Assembly (NCBI RefSeq): GCF_001484965.1
Contig: NZ_LLYY01000026.1
Coordinates: forward strand, 1-64,000
Length of the DNA: 64,000 bases
Source: Shouchella shacheensis
GTDB lineage: Bacteria > Bacillota > Bacilli > Bacillales > Bacillaceae_D
Direction of reading: 5' to 3'
The notes beneath the pieces are model-generated. The model saw nothing but the letters and a program-made list of their open reading frames with translations, was not told the origin of the DNA and did no database searches. Both the position numbers and the translations under genes were made by a program. This document shows positions 1-9,957 of the stretch, in pieces; position 1 is the stretch's first letter; each line of letters opens with the position of its first letter.

Positions 1-31
1 TTCCCCCTGCGAGAGTAGAACGTTGCCGGGC
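1..31 (+). rRNA. rrf: 5S rRNA, 3' end only
   Basis: The first bases match the conserved 3' strand of Bacillus 5S rRNA: a C-rich run, then GAGAGTAGAACGTTGCC. The gene starts outside the window. It implies an rRNA operon immediately upstream, as in front of ctsR in B. subtilis. The exact mature end (31 to 33) cannot be fixed from sequence alone. Confidence 0.85.
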
Positions 32-36
32 AGTAG

Positions 37-157
37 AAAAGCGCAGGCGAGTCGAACAGAAGCGCGAATGTTGGAGACCTGATAAACGAAATTCCGGTCT
101 TGGATTTCGTTATCGGGGCGAAAAATCTCGACGCTTCTACCCGCCGCAGCTAGACAA
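37..157 (-). repeat. Family A inverted repeat, copy 1
   Basis: Read on the minus strand, this starts TGTCTAGCTGCGGCGGGTAG and ends near GCCTGCGCTTTT, the family A termini. Its core carries CCCGATAA on one arm and a near-complement on the other (A2 subtype). It lies between the 5S rRNA end and the terminator at 160-186, so it should be transcribed in the rRNA precursor. Confidence 0.85.
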
Positions 158-159
158 TA

Positions 160-186
160 CCTCACCTTTATAGGTGGGGTTTTTTG
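160..186 (+). terminator. Intrinsic terminator of the upstream rRNA operon
   Basis: CCTCACC and GGTGGGG form a seven-pair stem (one G-U pair) around TTTATA, followed directly by seven T. It is the first terminator after the 5S end. Confidence 0.85.
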
Positions 187-390
187 TAATTCATTCACGC
201 CCTTGCCTCATCAAGGCTTGTCATACATAGACACATTTTTCTTCCGCAACAGGTACAACAAGGATAGACAAAAGCAGCCGATCCTCATTTGAACTTACGC
301 GTATATCTTCCTAGAAAGCCGCAGCAACACCTTCAATGAGGTCTATTAAAAATGAATCCGGGTCATAATTAGAGAAGAGAGTGTTGTTAG
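187..390. other. Intergenic stretch without a recognised gene
   Basis: About 200 bases between the rRNA terminator and the ctsR promoter. I see no open frame with a ribosome binding site, no tRNA-like fold and no repeat copy in it. Confidence 0.5.
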
Positions 391-419
391 TTGAACATTT
401 CCTTAAAAGTGGGTATAAT
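390..419 (+). promoter_or_regulatory. ctsR promoter, sigma-A with an overlapping sigma-B-like match
   Basis: TTGAAC (391-396) and TATAAT (414-419) are 17 bases apart, a good sigma-A promoter. The same bases also give GTTGAA (390-395), 15 bases, GGGTAT (411-416), close to the sigma-B pattern GTTTAA/GGGTAT. The B. subtilis ctsR operon is known to use both factors. The sigma-B reading is inferred. Confidence 0.75.
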
Positions 420-431
420 AAAATTGAATTT

Positions 432-448
432 AGTCAAAGATAGTCAAA
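432..448 (+). promoter_or_regulatory. CtsR operator
   Basis: AGTCAAAGATAGTCAAA matches the tandem heptad CtsR box RGTCAAANANRGTCAAA at every position. It begins 12 bases after the -10 hexamer, across the expected start of transcription, so CtsR bound here would block its own operon. Confidence 0.93.
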
Positions 449-478
449 GTCAGTTGCAGCAAGAAGGAGGTGGGCTAG

Positions 479-949
479 GTGCGAAATATAACGGATCTCA
501 TTGAACAGTATTTGAAAACAACACTGACGCGGAGTGGCAAAGAGTTGCTCGAGATAAAGCGAAGTGAGCTTGCAAAACAGTTTCAATGTGTCCCCTCACA
601 AATTAATTATGTCATTAGTACGCGATTTACACTCGAAAAAGGCTATATCGTTGAAAGCAAACGAGGCGGAGGTGGCTATATTCGGATCATGAAAGTCGAA
701 TCCCATGATGATGTAACGCTTTTTGAACAAATGTCCCATCTTGTCGGTTTAAAAATTGACCAGCAGACAGCAGAAAACATTGTTATTCGACTGTTTGAAG
801 AGCAGGCCATTACCAAAAGAGAAGCAAATTTGATGATCAGTGCTCTAGATCGGTCCCATTTTAAAGCGACGGTCCCCCATCGAGATGAAATTCGTGCAAA
901 CTTGCTAAAAGCGATGCTCCAGACGCTTAAGTATAAAGAGAATCGGTAA
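479..949 (+). CDS. ctsR: CtsR, repressor of class III heat-shock genes
   Basis: Dimeric winged-helix repressor of the clp genes; heat changes its glycine-rich wing, and McsB/ClpC remove it under stress. The 156-residue protein has the N-terminal DNA-binding domain with Arg62 followed by GGGGY (63-67), the heat-sensing wing, and a C-terminal helical domain. The GTG start follows AAGAAGGAGGTG. It is first in ctsR-mcsA-mcsB-clpC and has an exact operator just upstream, so it should repress itself. Identity is secure. Confidence 0.97.
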   Translation: MRNITDLIEQYLKTTLTRSGKELLEIKRSELAKQFQCVPSQINYVISTRFTLEKGYIVESKRGGGGYIRIMKVESHDDVTLFEQMSHLVGLKIDQQTAENIVIRLFEEQAITKREANLMISALDRSHFKATVPHRDEIRANLLKAMLQTLKYKENR

Positions 950-972
950 TAGAGGGAGTGAGGTGAATCGTC

Positions 973-1503
973 ATGTTGTGTAAAGAGTGCCAAAAGCGGC
1001 AAGCAACGCTCCATTTCACTAAAATCATTAATGGAGAGAAAACGGAAATGCATGTGTGCGAGCAATGTGCACGAAGTAAAGGCGAATCGATTCCCGGTTC
1101 AGATAGTTTCTCCATTCATCATCTATTCTCCGGATTGTTTAATTTGGAGGCAAATGAGCCTTCGGAAGGAAGGAAACAACAGAAGGAAAAAGAATGTCAA
1201 AAATGCGGAATGACGTATGAAAAGTTTCAAAGAGTAGGTCGCTTTGGGTGTGCAGAGTGTTATACCACCTTTGGAAATAAACTTGACCCGATTTTCAGAC
1301 GAGTGCATGCAGGGAACGACACGCATTACGGAAAAATCCCAAAGAGAATTGGCAAAACCATTCAAGTTGAAAAAGAAATTCAGAAGCTTCGTGATCAGCT
1401 AAAGATCCATGTGGAACGTGAGGAATTTGAGGATGCTGCGGAGCTGAGGGATCAAATTAAAGAGTTAAAGAATCCACCTGAGCAGGCTGGAGAGGAGGAG
1501 TGA
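973..1503 (+). CDS. mcsA: McsA, zinc-binding activator of the McsB kinase
   Basis: Partner and activator of the protein-arginine kinase McsB. The 176 residues hold four CxxC pairs (Cys3/6, 29/32, 75/78, 93/96), expected to bind zinc, and a C-terminal UVR-type coiled coil at about 136-172, like those that dock on Clp ATPases. It starts 23 bases after ctsR, and only 6 bases separate it from mcsB, so the two are likely made together. Confidence 0.95.
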   Translation: MLCKECQKRQATLHFTKIINGEKTEMHVCEQCARSKGESIPGSDSFSIHHLFSGLFNLEANEPSEGRKQQKEKECQKCGMTYEKFQRVGRFGCAECYTTFGNKLDPIFRRVHAGNDTHYGKIPKRIGKTIQVEKEIQKLRDQLKIHVEREEFEDAAELRDQIKELKNPPEQAGEEE

Positions 1504-1509
1504 GCCCCT

Positions 1510-2589
1510 TTGAGTTCAGACCGGTTTTTGCAAGACGCGATTAGTCCCTGGATGAAAAAGGACGGGGAGAATTCGGATATCGTGCTAAGTAGCCGAATAA
1601 GATTAGCGAGGAACCTTAAAGACTATACGTTTCCGCTACTAGCGTCTACAGAAGAGTCTTACGCTGTGGCTAACTATGTGAGTGAAGTCCTGCAAACGGA
1701 TGATCACAGCGTGTTCGGGGCTATAGAGCATCTGAAGATGGATGAAATGAAGACCAACGACAAGCGCATTCTGGTGGAGAAGCATCTTATTAGTCCCCAC
1801 TTAGCGGAGCGCTCGAAGTATGGAACAGTGTTGCTGAGCGAAGATGAATCCATGAGCATTATGATTAACGAAGAAGACCATCTCCGCATCCAATGCTTGT
1901 TTCCAGGATTTGAGTTAGAGCAGGCGTTGCACGCCGCCAGTTCCGTCGATGATTGGATTGAAGAACATGTCACCTATGCGTTTGACGAAAAACACGGATA
2001 CTTAACAAGCTGTCCAACAAACGTAGGGACGGGGATTCGTGCCTCTGTGATGATGCACTTGCCAGCGCTAGCCATCACCAAACAGTTAGGAAGAATTTTG
2101 CCAGCAATTAATCAATTAGGGCTTGTTGTTAGAGGAATTTATGGGGAAGGCAGCGAAGCTTTAGGAAACCTGTTTCAAATCTCGAATCAAATGACGCTTG
2201 GAAAGTCGGAACAAGACATTGTCAATGATCTCCAGGATGTCGCAGGTCAGCTGATTCGTCAAGAACGTGGAGCAAGGGAAGCGCTGATGGAAAATTCCAG
2301 TTTGAAGCTTGAGGATAGGGTGAAACGATCGTACGGCATATTGGCGTATAGCCGCATTATCGAATCGAAGGAAGCGACACGCCGGCTCTCAGATGTTAGG
2401 CTTGGGATTGATCTTGGGTTTATTGAGAATGTCTCCGGAAAGATTCTCAATGAGCTGACCATCTTAACGCAGCCTGGGTTCCTGCAGCACTATGCCAATT
2501 CTGTTCTTACCCCTGAGCAAAGAGACGAACGAAGGGCCACCTTAATTCGAGAACGGCTTAACATGGAAGAAGAAAAACCAGCAGACTGA
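1510..2589 (+). CDS. mcsB: McsB, protein-arginine kinase
   Basis: Phosphorylates arginines on damaged proteins and on CtsR; the mark directs them to ClpC-ClpP. The 359 residues form a phosphagen-kinase fold: SSRIRLARN near 27-35 for phosphate contacts, NEEDH at 120-124 with the catalytic acids, and NVGTGIRAS further on. The start is TTG at 1510, preceded by GGAGAGGAGGAG across the mcsA stop. Its length is normal for the family. Confidence 0.95.
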   Translation: MSSDRFLQDAISPWMKKDGENSDIVLSSRIRLARNLKDYTFPLLASTEESYAVANYVSEVLQTDDHSVFGAIEHLKMDEMKTNDKRILVEKHLISPHLAERSKYGTVLLSEDESMSIMINEEDHLRIQCLFPGFELEQALHAASSVDDWIEEHVTYAFDEKHGYLTSCPTNVGTGIRASVMMHLPALAITKQLGRILPAINQLGLVVRGIYGEGSEALGNLFQISNQMTLGKSEQDIVNDLQDVAGQLIRQERGAREALMENSSLKLEDRVKRSYGILAYSRIIESKEATRRLSDVRLGIDLGFIENVSGKILNELTILTQPGFLQHYANSVLTPEQRDERRATLIRERLNMEEEKPAD

Positions 2590-2610
2590 TTACTATGGAG
2601 GTGGGCAAAC

Positions 2611-5064
2611 ATGATGTTTGGACGTTTTACAGAAAGAGCGCAGAAGGTACTTGCCCTTTCACAGGAAGAAGCCATTCGATTAAGCCATCATAATATTGGC
2701 ACAGAGCATATTCTCCTTGGTCTTATTCGTGAAGGAGAAGGGATTGCGGCCAAAGCGCTGCAACAGTTAGGGCTTGGTTCGGAGAAGTTACAGAAGGAAG
2801 TAGAGGCTCTTGTAGGCAAGGGTCAAGAGGGAAAAAAAAGCATACATTCAACCCCACACTATACGCCGCGTGCCAAGAAAGTGATCGAACTTTCTATGGA
2901 CGAAGCGCGTAAACTCGGTCATTCCTATGTCGGCACAGAGCATATTCTTCTAGGCCTTATAAGAGAGGGAGAAGGCGTAGCCGCTCGTGTCTTGAATAAT
3001 CTAGGGGTTAGCTTAAATAAAGCGCGTCAGCAAGTGCTTCAACTGCTTGGGAGCAACGAAGGCGGGAGTTCCTCACAGTCGAGTGGTTCGATGTCCAATG
3101 CGAATACGCCAACGCTTGATAGCTTGGCTCGAGATTTAACCGCTATTGCTCGAGAGGAAACGCTTGATCCAGTCATTGGCCGTAGCAAAGAAATTGAGCG
3201 CGTCATTCAGATTTTAAGCAGAAGAACGAAGAACAACCCTGTGCTCATTGGGGAGCCCGGTGTTGGGAAAACGGCGATTGCTGAAGGGCTTGCACAGTCG
3301 ATCATCGCGAATGAGGTCCCAGAGACGCTTCGCAACAAGCGCGTCATGACCCTTGATATGGGAACGGTTGTAGCAGGGACGAAATACCGTGGGGAATTTG
3401 AGGATCGCTTGAAAAAGGTGATGGATGAAATTCGCCAAGCGGGCAACGTCATTCTCTTTATTGATGAGCTTCATACACTGATCGGCGCAGGCGGTGCAGA
3501 AGGCGCAATTGATGCTTCAAACATTTTGAAACCTTCCCTTGCTCGTGGAGAGCTTCAGTGCATTGGAGCAACAACATTGGATGAGTACCGCAAATATATT
3601 GAGAAAGATGCCGCTTTGGAACGTCGTTTCCAACCCATTCAAGTCGATGAGCCAACGCTTGAAGAGTCCATGCTGATTTTAAAAGGGTTGCGTGATCGCT
3701 ACGAAGCGCATCACCGTGTGACCATTACCGATGAGGCGATTGAAGAATCGGTCAAACTATCGGATCGGTACATTTCTGATCGGTTCCTTCCTGATAAGGC
3801 GATTGATCTTATTGATGAAGCTGCTTCAAAAGTGCGTTTGCGTTCGTATACGGCTCCGCCAAATCTGAAAGAGCTGGAGTCGAGACTAGAGGAAACGCGC
3901 AAAGAAAAAGACGCATCTGTGCAAAGTCAGGAGTTTGAAAAAGCAGCTTCGCTTAGAGATTCAGAGCAGCGCCTACGTGAAGAGCTTGAAGAAATGAAGA
4001 ACGAGTGGAAGAAAAAGCAGGGCCAAGAAAACACCGAGGTCGTCGTTGAAGATATTGCTCAAGTCGTCGCGCTCTGGACAGGAATACCCGTTTCTAAACT
4101 AGCAGAGGAGGAGACGGAGCGTCTTTTGCGGATGGAATCTATTCTTCATGAACGCGTGGTCGGTCAGGAGGAAGCCGTTAAATCGATTTCCAAAGCCGTA
4201 CGCCGCGCGCGTGCTGGGTTGAAAGATCCTAAACGCCCGATTGGTTCGTTTATCTTCTTAGGTCCAACCGGTGTAGGGAAGACGGAGCTTGCTCGCGCTG
4301 TTGCTGAGACATTGTTTGGGGATGAGGATTCCGTTATTCGCATTGACATGTCCGAGTACATGGAGAAACATGCGACGAGCCGCCTCGTGGGTTCCCCTCC
4401 AGGTTATGTGGGGCATGAAGAGGGCGGACAGTTAACGGAGAAAATTCGCCGTAAACCGTATTCGGTGATTCTATTTGATGAAATTGAAAAGGCTCACCCT
4501 GATGTGTTCAACTTACTGTTGCAAGTATTGGAAGACGGTCACTTGACCGATTCGAAGGGGAGAACCGTCGATTTCCGCAACACTGCTGTAATTATGACGT
4601 CCAATGTTGGTGCTTCCCAGCTTCGTCGCAACAAGTACCTTGGGTTTACGATTGAATCGGAAGACCAGGAGTACAAAGACATGAAAGATCGTGTGATGTC
4701 AGAGCTGAAAAATAGCTTCCGTCCGGAGTTTTTAAACCGCATTGACGAAATTGTAGTCTTCCACGCGCTTGAGAAAAAACATGTGCGGGAAATTATTACC
4801 ATGATGGCAGATCAGCTTAAGGCAAGGTTATCAGAACAAGGCATTGAATTTGAGTTGACCGAGGAAGCGAAGGATAAGATCACCGATATTGGGTATGACC
4901 CTGAGTACGGGGCGCGTCCTCTCCGTCGCGCCTTGCAAAAAGAGGTCGAGGACCGTTTGTCAGAGGAACTCTTAGCTGGAACCATTGTCAAAGGACAAAA
5001 AGCAGTAATTTATTTGGAAGATGGAGAGCTTGCCGTTCAAGCAAAAGAGAACGCAAAAGTGTAG
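2611..5064 (+). CDS. clpC: ClpC, AAA+ unfoldase of the ClpCP protease
   Basis: Unfolds substrates, including arginine-phosphorylated proteins, and feeds them to ClpP. The 817 residues show two N-terminal Clp repeats (about 1-150), a first AAA domain with GEPGVGKT near 214-221, a coiled middle domain where McsA or MecA type adaptors bind, and a second AAA domain with GPTGVGKT near 551-558. ATG 2611 is followed at once by ATG 2614; [12 protein letters not shown] matches the family N-terminus. Last gene of the CtsR-controlled group. Confidence 0.97.
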   Translation: MMFGRFTERAQKVLALSQEEAIRLSHHNIGTEHILLGLIREGEGIAAKALQQLGLGSEKLQKEVEALVGKGQEGKKSIHSTPHYTPRAKKVIELSMDEARKLGHSYVGTEHILLGLIREGEGVAARVLNNLGVSLNKARQQVLQLLGSNEGGSSSQSSGSMSNANTPTLDSLARDLTAIAREETLDPVIGRSKEIERVIQILSRRTKNNPVLIGEPGVGKTAIAEGLAQSIIANEVPETLRNKRVMTLDMGTVVAGTKYRGEFEDRLKKVMDEIRQAGNVILFIDELHTLIGAGGAEGAIDASNILKPSLARGELQCIGATTLDEYRKYIEKDAALERRFQPIQVDEPTLEESMLILKGLRDRYEAHHRVTITDEAIEESVKLSDRYISDRFLPDKAIDLIDEAASKVRLRSYTAPPNLKELESRLEETRKEKDASVQSQEFEKAASLRDSEQRLREELEEMKNEWKKKQGQENTEVVVEDIAQVVALWTGIPVSKLAEEETERLLRMESILHERVVGQEEAVKSISKAVRRARAGLKDPKRPIGSFIFLGPTGVGKTELARAVAETLFGDEDSVIRIDMSEYMEKHATSRLVGSPPGYVGHEEGGQLTEKIRRKPYSVILFDEIEKAHPDVFNLLLQVLEDGHLTDSKGRTVDFRNTAVIMTSNVGASQLRRNKYLGFTIESEDQEYKDMKDRVMSELKNSFRPEFLNRIDEIVVFHALEKKHVREIITMMADQLKARLSEQGIEFELTEEAKDKITDIGYDPEYGARPLRRALQKEVEDRLSEELLAGTIVKGQKAVIYLEDGELAVQAKENAKV

Positions 5065-5070
5065 AAACAA

Positions 5071-5105
5071 AAACCGGGGGATTTACATAATCCGCCGGTT
5101 TTTTC
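5071..5105 (+). terminator. Intrinsic terminator after clpC
   Basis: AAACCGG and CCGGTTT enclose an inner GGAT/ATCC pair, and the right arm runs into TTTTTT. It separates the ctsR-clpC group from radA, although readthrough is usual in this operon type. Confidence 0.85.
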
Positions 5106-5176
5106 TAAAAGTGATTTCAAGCGCGGGTTCCTCTTTTTTGATACACTAGAAATAGAAATACGTAGAGGAGAAAGGC

Positions 5177-6550
5177 ATGTCGAAACATAAGTCGAAATTT
5201 GTCTGTCAAGAGTGTGGGTATGAATCAGCGAAGTGGATGGGGAAATGTCCTGGCTGCCAAAGCTGGAATACGATGGTCGAAGAATTGCAGCAAAAGACGG
5301 CGCAGAAAAGCCGAAGCTTTGTCACTTCTGGAGAAACGGTCTCGAAGCCGCAAGCGATCACGTCCATTGTCAGTGAGCAGGAGCCCCGCATAAGCACGAC
5401 GATGCCAGAATTGAATCGTGTGCTGGGTGGCGGTATTGTACCTGGATCGCTTGTCCTTGTAGGGGGCGACCCTGGAATTGGGAAGTCAACGCTACTTTTG
5501 CAGCTTTCGGCAAAACTAGCGAAGACGAAAGAGCGTGTCCTTTACATTTCTGGTGAGGAATCCGTGAAGCAAACCAAGCTAAGGGCGGACCGTCTTGAGC
5601 TAGCCTCCGAAGATTTGTATGTACTTGCAGAGACGGACGTCGCATTGATTGAGCGCGCCATAGACGAGGTAAGCCCTACGCTGGTCGTCATCGACTCGAT
5701 CCAAACCGTGTACCAAGAAGAGATCACATCTGCTCCAGGCAGCGTTGCGCAAGTTCGAGAGTGTACATCGCTTTTCATGAGACTTGCGAAAACACGTGGG
5801 ATGGCTATTTTCATTGTTGGGCATGTGACAAAGCAAGGTTCGATAGCGGGACCGAAAATGCTTGAGCATATGGTGGATTCCGTGCTTTATTTTGAAGGGG
5901 AGCGCCATCATACGTACCGGATCTTGCGAGCTGTTAAAAACCGTTTTGGTTCAACCAACGAAATGGGGATCTTTGAAATGAAGGAGCTCGGGCTTGAAGA
6001 GGTGTTGAACCCTTCGGAAATCTTCTTGGAAGAACGTTCGCAGGGAGCGTCAGGGTCTGTGGTGGTAGCGTCGATGGAAGGGACGCGGCCTGTTCTTGTG
6101 GAGCTTCAAGCGTTGATTTCTCCCATGGGTTTTGGAAATCCTAGACGAATGGCAACTGGGCTTGACCACAACCGTGTGTCGCTTCTAATGGCTGTGCTTG
6201 AGAAGCGCGTCGGCATGCTTCTGCAAAATCAGGACGCGTACCTTAAAGTGGCAGGCGGAGTGAAGCTCGATGAACCAGCGATTGACTTGGCGATCGCGCT
6301 GAGCATTGCTTCGAGCTTTCGCAATCAGCCAACCGAAGCGATGGACGTTGCCATTGGAGAAGTCGGGTTGACAGGAGAGATTAGACGTGTCTCTCGAATC
6401 GACCAGCGCGTGAATGAAGCGGTGAAGCTCGGGTTTAAACGAGTTATCATTCCAGAAAAGAACATTGGCGGGTGGCGAGTGCCAGAAGGGATAGAAGTCA
6501 TTGGGGTACCGACTTTGGAAAGGGCCCTAGAGGTTGTTTTAGGGAGGTAG
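5177..6550 (+). CDS. radA: RadA (Sms), DNA repair and branch-migration ATPase
   Basis: RecA-like motor acting on recombination intermediates. The 457 residues have a four-cysteine zinc finger (Cys10/13/24/27), a Walker [11 protein letters not shown] at 96-105, the RadA signature KNRFG near 254-258, and a Lon-protease-like C-terminal domain. ATG 5177 follows GAGGAGAAAGG. It lies five bases upstream of disA; the B. subtilis proteins interact, with RadA restraining c-di-AMP synthesis. Confidence 0.96.
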   Translation: MSKHKSKFVCQECGYESAKWMGKCPGCQSWNTMVEELQQKTAQKSRSFVTSGETVSKPQAITSIVSEQEPRISTTMPELNRVLGGGIVPGSLVLVGGDPGIGKSTLLLQLSAKLAKTKERVLYISGEESVKQTKLRADRLELASEDLYVLAETDVALIERAIDEVSPTLVVIDSIQTVYQEEITSAPGSVAQVRECTSLFMRLAKTRGMAIFIVGHVTKQGSIAGPKMLEHMVDSVLYFEGERHHTYRILRAVKNRFGSTNEMGIFEMKELGLEEVLNPSEIFLEERSQGASGSVVVASMEGTRPVLVELQALISPMGFGNPRRMATGLDHNRVSLLMAVLEKRVGMLLQNQDAYLKVAGGVKLDEPAIDLAIALSIASSFRNQPTEAMDVAIGEVGLTGEIRRVSRIDQRVNEAVKLGFKRVIIPEKNIGGWRVPEGIEVIGVPTLERALEVVLGR

Positions 6551-6555
6551 AGACG

Positions 6556-7629
6556 ATGGAAGAACGGAATCGAGGCATGTTTGTTCAACAGTTATTAACG
6601 CTCATAGCCCCGGGCACCCCGCTTCGTGCCGGGATTGATAACGTCCTTCGAGCAAACACCGGGGGGCTCATTGTTCTTGGCTACAACAATGAAATGATGA
6701 ACATTGTAGACGGCGGATTTTTTATCAATAGTGATTTCTCGCCCGCCTATCTATATGAACTGGCGAAGATGGACGGGGCCATTATTTTAAGCGAAGATGG
6801 AAAGAGAATCTTATATGCCAACACGCAGCTTGTGCCAAATAACGGGATCGAATCGAGTGAGACGGGGATTCGTCACCGCTCAGCTGAACGCGTCGCGAAA
6901 CAGACGGGAAACCTGACGATATCAATTTCCCAACGTCGAAACGTTATAACGCTGTATCAAGGGGAATATAGGTATTCCTTAAAGGATATTGGCGTCATTC
7001 TAACGAAAGCCAATCAAGCCATTCAAACGCTTGAAAAATATAAGTCCGTACTTGATCAAGGGATTACGAATTTAGGTGCGCTTGAATTTGAACAGCTCGT
7101 TACATTCGGGGACGTCGTGCAAGTCATTCATCGTGTGCAAATGGTTCTCAGAATTAAGCGCGAAATTCAGAATTACATTCACGAGCTTGGCAACGAAGGC
7201 CGACTGATTACGATGCAGCTAAAGGAGCTTGTCACCAACACCGAAAAGGAGGCTCTTTATTTACTACGTGACTACGTGAAAGATCGGTCTCAGGATGTTT
7301 CCAAGACATTAGATGAGCTAACGGCATTGCAAACCGAAGATCTCCTTGATGAACAAGCGATTGTGAAGGCGCTCGGGTATGGACGAAGCACGAATCTTCA
7401 GGAACAATCCCTTTCGCCACGAGGGTACCGTGTCTTAAACCGAATTCCCCGCTTGCCAGCACAGGTCATTGAAAATTTAATTGATGAGTATGGACATCTT
7501 TCAAGTATGATGGTCGCGACCATTGAGCAGCTGGATGAAGTAGAAGGTATCGGCGAGGCACGTGCCAAGATGATTAAAGATGGACTCAATCGCATCCAAG
7601 AGCAATTGTTTGTCGATCGTCATATTTAG
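6556..7629 (+). CDS. disA: DisA, DNA-integrity scanning diadenylate cyclase
   Basis: Makes c-di-AMP from two ATP and slows when it meets branched DNA. The 357 residues begin at ATG 6556 behind AGGGAGG; a longer frame reaches back into radA but lacks support. The cyclase domain shows DGA at 73-75 and RHR at 106-108, the two catalytic motifs. A linking helix region and a C-terminal helix-hairpin-helix DNA-binding segment follow. Confidence 0.96.
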   Translation: MEERNRGMFVQQLLTLIAPGTPLRAGIDNVLRANTGGLIVLGYNNEMMNIVDGGFFINSDFSPAYLYELAKMDGAIILSEDGKRILYANTQLVPNNGIESSETGIRHRSAERVAKQTGNLTISISQRRNVITLYQGEYRYSLKDIGVILTKANQAIQTLEKYKSVLDQGITNLGALEFEQLVTFGDVVQVIHRVQMVLRIKREIQNYIHELGNEGRLITMQLKELVTNTEKEALYLLRDYVKDRSQDVSKTLDELTALQTEDLLDEQAIVKALGYGRSTNLQEQSLSPRGYRVLNRIPRLPAQVIENLIDEYGHLSSMMVATIEQLDEVEGIGEARAKMIKDGLNRIQEQLFVDRHI

Positions 7630-7641
7630 TTTTTTGCCACC

Positions 7642-7661
7642 TAAGAGGGTTCTCCCTCTTA
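7642..7661. other. Perfect hairpin after disA
   Basis: TAAGAGGG and CCCTCTTA pair perfectly around TTCT. No T-run follows on either strand, so a terminator role is uncertain. It may mark the 3' end of the radA-disA transcript. Confidence 0.45.
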
Positions 7662-7750
7662 CTAGGAAACTGTTTCAGAAAGTTCGGTCATTATAAACGT
7701 ATTTTTTATAGGAAATTCAGTTTGCTAGGTTTGAGAGTTGCGATCTTGTC

Positions 7751-7756
7751 TATAAT
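7751..7756 (+). promoter_or_regulatory. Candidate -10 element for yacL
   Basis: A perfect TATAAT lies 25 bases before the yacL start. The best -35-like hexamer, TTGAGA at 7731, is only 14 bases away, so the promoter is incomplete. The 14 bases ending in this TATAAT recur exactly upstream of secE (17424-17437). Confidence 0.4.
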
Positions 7757-7780
7757 ACCTAAAAGGAGGTGGATGTGTGA

Positions 7781-8884
7781 ATGCTTAAGTGGATTGTTCG
7801 TTTGTTTTTCATTTTGGCTGGTGTGACCCTTGGTTCCGTTTATATCCCAGATTTATTTGAGGCGATTTCGTTGGATGTCCCTCAATGGATGATGAGTGCT
7901 TATTTTGGAGGCACGGTTGGGGCACTCGTACTGTATGGCGTTTCCGTTTGGTTATCAGACCTTATTGTTAATTCATTTCGATATATAGAGGAAACGGTGG
8001 TAAAAGCTCCTGTCGCAGATGTCTTTTCTGGGTCTATGGGGTTGATTGTCGGTTTGGTTGCTGGCTACTTGCTGGGTAGCCCGCTGAGTGGTCTGCAGAT
8101 CCCTGTTGTGAACAATATCCTTCCTGTTTTTATTACGATACTCGTTGGATACCTCGGTTTCCAAGTAGGGTTTAAAAAGAGGGATGAATTAATGCAGCTA
8201 TTCATGTCTGTTCGAAATAGCTCAAGGGATACAAAAGAGAAAAAGAAAGAGGAAACGGAGTCAATAGAGGAAAAAGGGGATCTAAAGATACTCGATACAA
8301 GTGTGATTATTGATGGACGAATTGCTGATGTTTGTCAAACCGGGTTTCTAGAAGGAACGCTTGTCATTCCGGGCTTTGTGCTAGAAGAGCTTCAGCATAT
8401 TGCAGATTCCTCAGATGCCCTTAAGCGCAACCGCGGACGAAGGGGTCTAGATATTTTAAATAAGATTCAAAAAGAATTGCCGATTCATGTGGAAATTTAC
8501 GATGGGGATTTCGAAGAGATTCAGGAAGTCGACTCGAAGCTCGTGAAGCTAGCGAAATTAACTTCCGGGATGGTGGTCACCAACGATTTTAACCTGAACA
8601 AGGTTTGTGACCTTCAAGGTGTTCAAGTACTAAACATCAATGACCTTGCGAACGCCGTCAAACCCGTTGTTCTACCAGGGGAGAACTTAAATGTTCAAGT
8701 CATTAAGGACGGGAAGGAACATCATCAAGGCGTCGCCTATTTGGATGATGGCACCATGATCGTTGTAGAAGGCGGCAGGGAATACATCAATAAGCATATT
8801 GATGTGATTGTCACTAGTGTTTTGCAAACAAGCGCCGGACGTATGATCTTTGCCAAGCCCAAGTCCTTAGAAAAAGCCCAGTGA
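7781..8884 (+). CDS. yacL: YacL, membrane-anchored PIN/TRAM-domain protein
   Basis: The 367 residues start with several hydrophobic segments (about residues 4-25, 38-60, 80-100 and 105-125), so the protein is anchored in the membrane. A cytoplasmic PIN nuclease-like domain follows, beginning [14 protein letters not shown] near 170-183 with metal-binding acids, and then a TRAM domain near the end (about 295-355), which usually binds RNA. AAAGGAGGTGG precedes ATG 7781. B. subtilis has it at the same place; its substrate is not settled. Confidence 0.88.
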   Translation: MLKWIVRLFFILAGVTLGSVYIPDLFEAISLDVPQWMMSAYFGGTVGALVLYGVSVWLSDLIVNSFRYIEETVVKAPVADVFSGSMGLIVGLVAGYLLGSPLSGLQIPVVNNILPVFITILVGYLGFQVGFKKRDELMQLFMSVRNSSRDTKEKKKEETESIEEKGDLKILDTSVIIDGRIADVCQTGFLEGTLVIPGFVLEELQHIADSSDALKRNRGRRGLDILNKIQKELPIHVEIYDGDFEEIQEVDSKLVKLAKLTSGMVVTNDFNLNKVCDLQGVQVLNINDLANAVKPVVLPGENLNVQVIKDGKEHHQGVAYLDDGTMIVVEGGREYINKHIDVIVTSVLQTSAGRMIFAKPKSLEKAQ

Positions 8885-8886
8885 CA

Positions 8887-9006
8887 AAAAAAGCGGAGGC
8901 GGGTTGGACAGGAGCGAGGATTTTGGAAGGCCTGACAAGAAATCCTGGTTTTGGATTTCGCGTCAGGACTGAAAAATCCCGAGCTTCTACCCGCCGCAGC
9001 TAGACA
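8887..9006 (-). repeat. Family A inverted repeat, copy 2
   Basis: Full copy on the minus strand, with the family termini TGTCTAGCTGCGGCGGGTAG and CGCCTCCGCTTTT. Core arms CCTGAC and GTCAGG pair (A1 subtype). It starts two bases after the yacL stop. Confidence 0.88.
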
Positions 9007-9008
9007 AA

Positions 9009-9122
9009 GAAAAGCGGAGGCGCCCTGCACACGAGCGACAAGTTCTGGAGCGACGGCAGGATCAAGCCCGGTCTTGGCTTGATCTAGCGGCGTGAAGAAA
9101 CCTCGAGCGAGTGGGGGCGGGC
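9009..9122 (-). repeat. Family B inverted repeat, copy 1
   Basis: Minus-strand copy of the second family: ACTCGCTCGAGGTTTCTTCACG, the GATCAAGCC / GGCTTGATC inner arms, and AACTTGTCGCTCGTG. The end that normally reads TAGCTGCGG is degraded into GGGCGGGCGGG. It directly abuts copy 2 of family A. Confidence 0.82.
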
Positions 9123-9150
9123 GGGATTTTCTAAAGGTATACAGCTAGTG

Positions 9151-9190
9151 AACAACGTGCTTTTCGTCCAGACGAAAAGCACGTTGTTTT
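9151..9190. terminator. Strong terminator after yacL
   Basis: AACAACGTGCTTTTCGT and its perfect complement form a 17-pair stem with loop CCAG, running into T residues. The stem is symmetric enough to act on both strands. It ends the yacL transcript, downstream of two repeat copies. Confidence 0.85.
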
Positions 9191-9270
9191 GAATAGAAGG
9201 CTACCTATGTGTAACTCCCAAAATCATGCTAAAATAAGAAGCAATGAAGAGCAGGATAAGGGGAGTACAT

Positions 9271-9951
9271 ATGAATTATAGCGTCATTGTTTTGGCCGCT
9301 GGACAAGGGAAGCGGATGGAGTGCGGATACAATAAGCAACTCATAAAATTAGCGGGAACCCCGCTGATCGTGCATTCGCTGCGAGCGTTTCACGACGACC
9401 CGCGCTGTGCGGAGATTGTTCTCGTGGTCAGCGAGCCCGAAAAGCGAGAAATGGAGGCTCTTGTAAAGGAGTACGCCATACAGCGGGTCACGCGTATTGT
9501 GATTGGCGGAGTGGAGCGACAGAACAGCGTGTATGCCGGCTTGCAGCAGGTTAGCGCCGCAGAGATCATCCTCATCCATGATGGAGCAAGGCCGTTCGTC
9601 CGCAAGCGCGTGGTGCACGCACTTGCGGACGCAGCGAGGGAACACGGGGCGGCGATTGCCGCGGTACAAGTGAAAGACACGGTCAAAGAAGTAGAGCAAA
9701 TGACTATTCAAAAGACGGTTGATCGCTCAAAGTTATGGGCGGCACAAACCCCACAGGCTTTCCAAAAGGATCTTATCTGTAAGGCGCATGAGGAAGCGGC
9801 TAGCGAAAAGATCATAGGAACGGATGATGCAAGTCTGGTAGAGCGCCAGGGGAAGCTTGTGGCCATTGTGCAGAGCGATTACACCAATATTAAATTAACC
9901 ACGCAGGAAGATGTTTTATTTGCGGAAGCGATTTTACAACAAAGGAGTTAA
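9271..9951 (+). CDS. ispD: IspD, MEP cytidylyltransferase
   Basis: Third step of the MEP isoprenoid pathway: couples CTP to 2-C-methyl-D-erythritol 4-phosphate. The 226 residues begin MNYSVIVLAAGQGKRM, the nucleotide-binding loop (residues 9-16). ATG 9271 is chosen over the in-frame ATG at 9244 because AAGGGGAG lies 5-12 bases before it and the family N-terminus starts there. ispF follows after six bases and acts two steps later. Confidence 0.95.
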   Translation: MNYSVIVLAAGQGKRMECGYNKQLIKLAGTPLIVHSLRAFHDDPRCAEIVLVVSEPEKREMEALVKEYAIQRVTRIVIGGVERQNSVYAGLQQVSAAEIILIHDGARPFVRKRVVHALADAAREHGAAIAAVQVKDTVKEVEQMTIQKTVDRSKLWAAQTPQAFQKDLICKAHEEAASEKIIGTDDASLVERQGKLVAIVQSDYTNIKLTTQEDVLFAEAILQQRS

Positions 9952-9957
9952 GAGACT

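Noticed and set aside
5139-5164. TGATAC-16-CGTA upstream of radA, resembling an ECF (sigma-M type) promoter
   Set aside because: Transcription would begin near 5171, inside or after the GAGGAG ribosome binding site, so the message would lack it.
8887-9122. Possible CRISPR-like tandem repeat
   Set aside because: The repeats are about 120 bases, long palindromes of two different kinds, without short regular spacers or cas genes.
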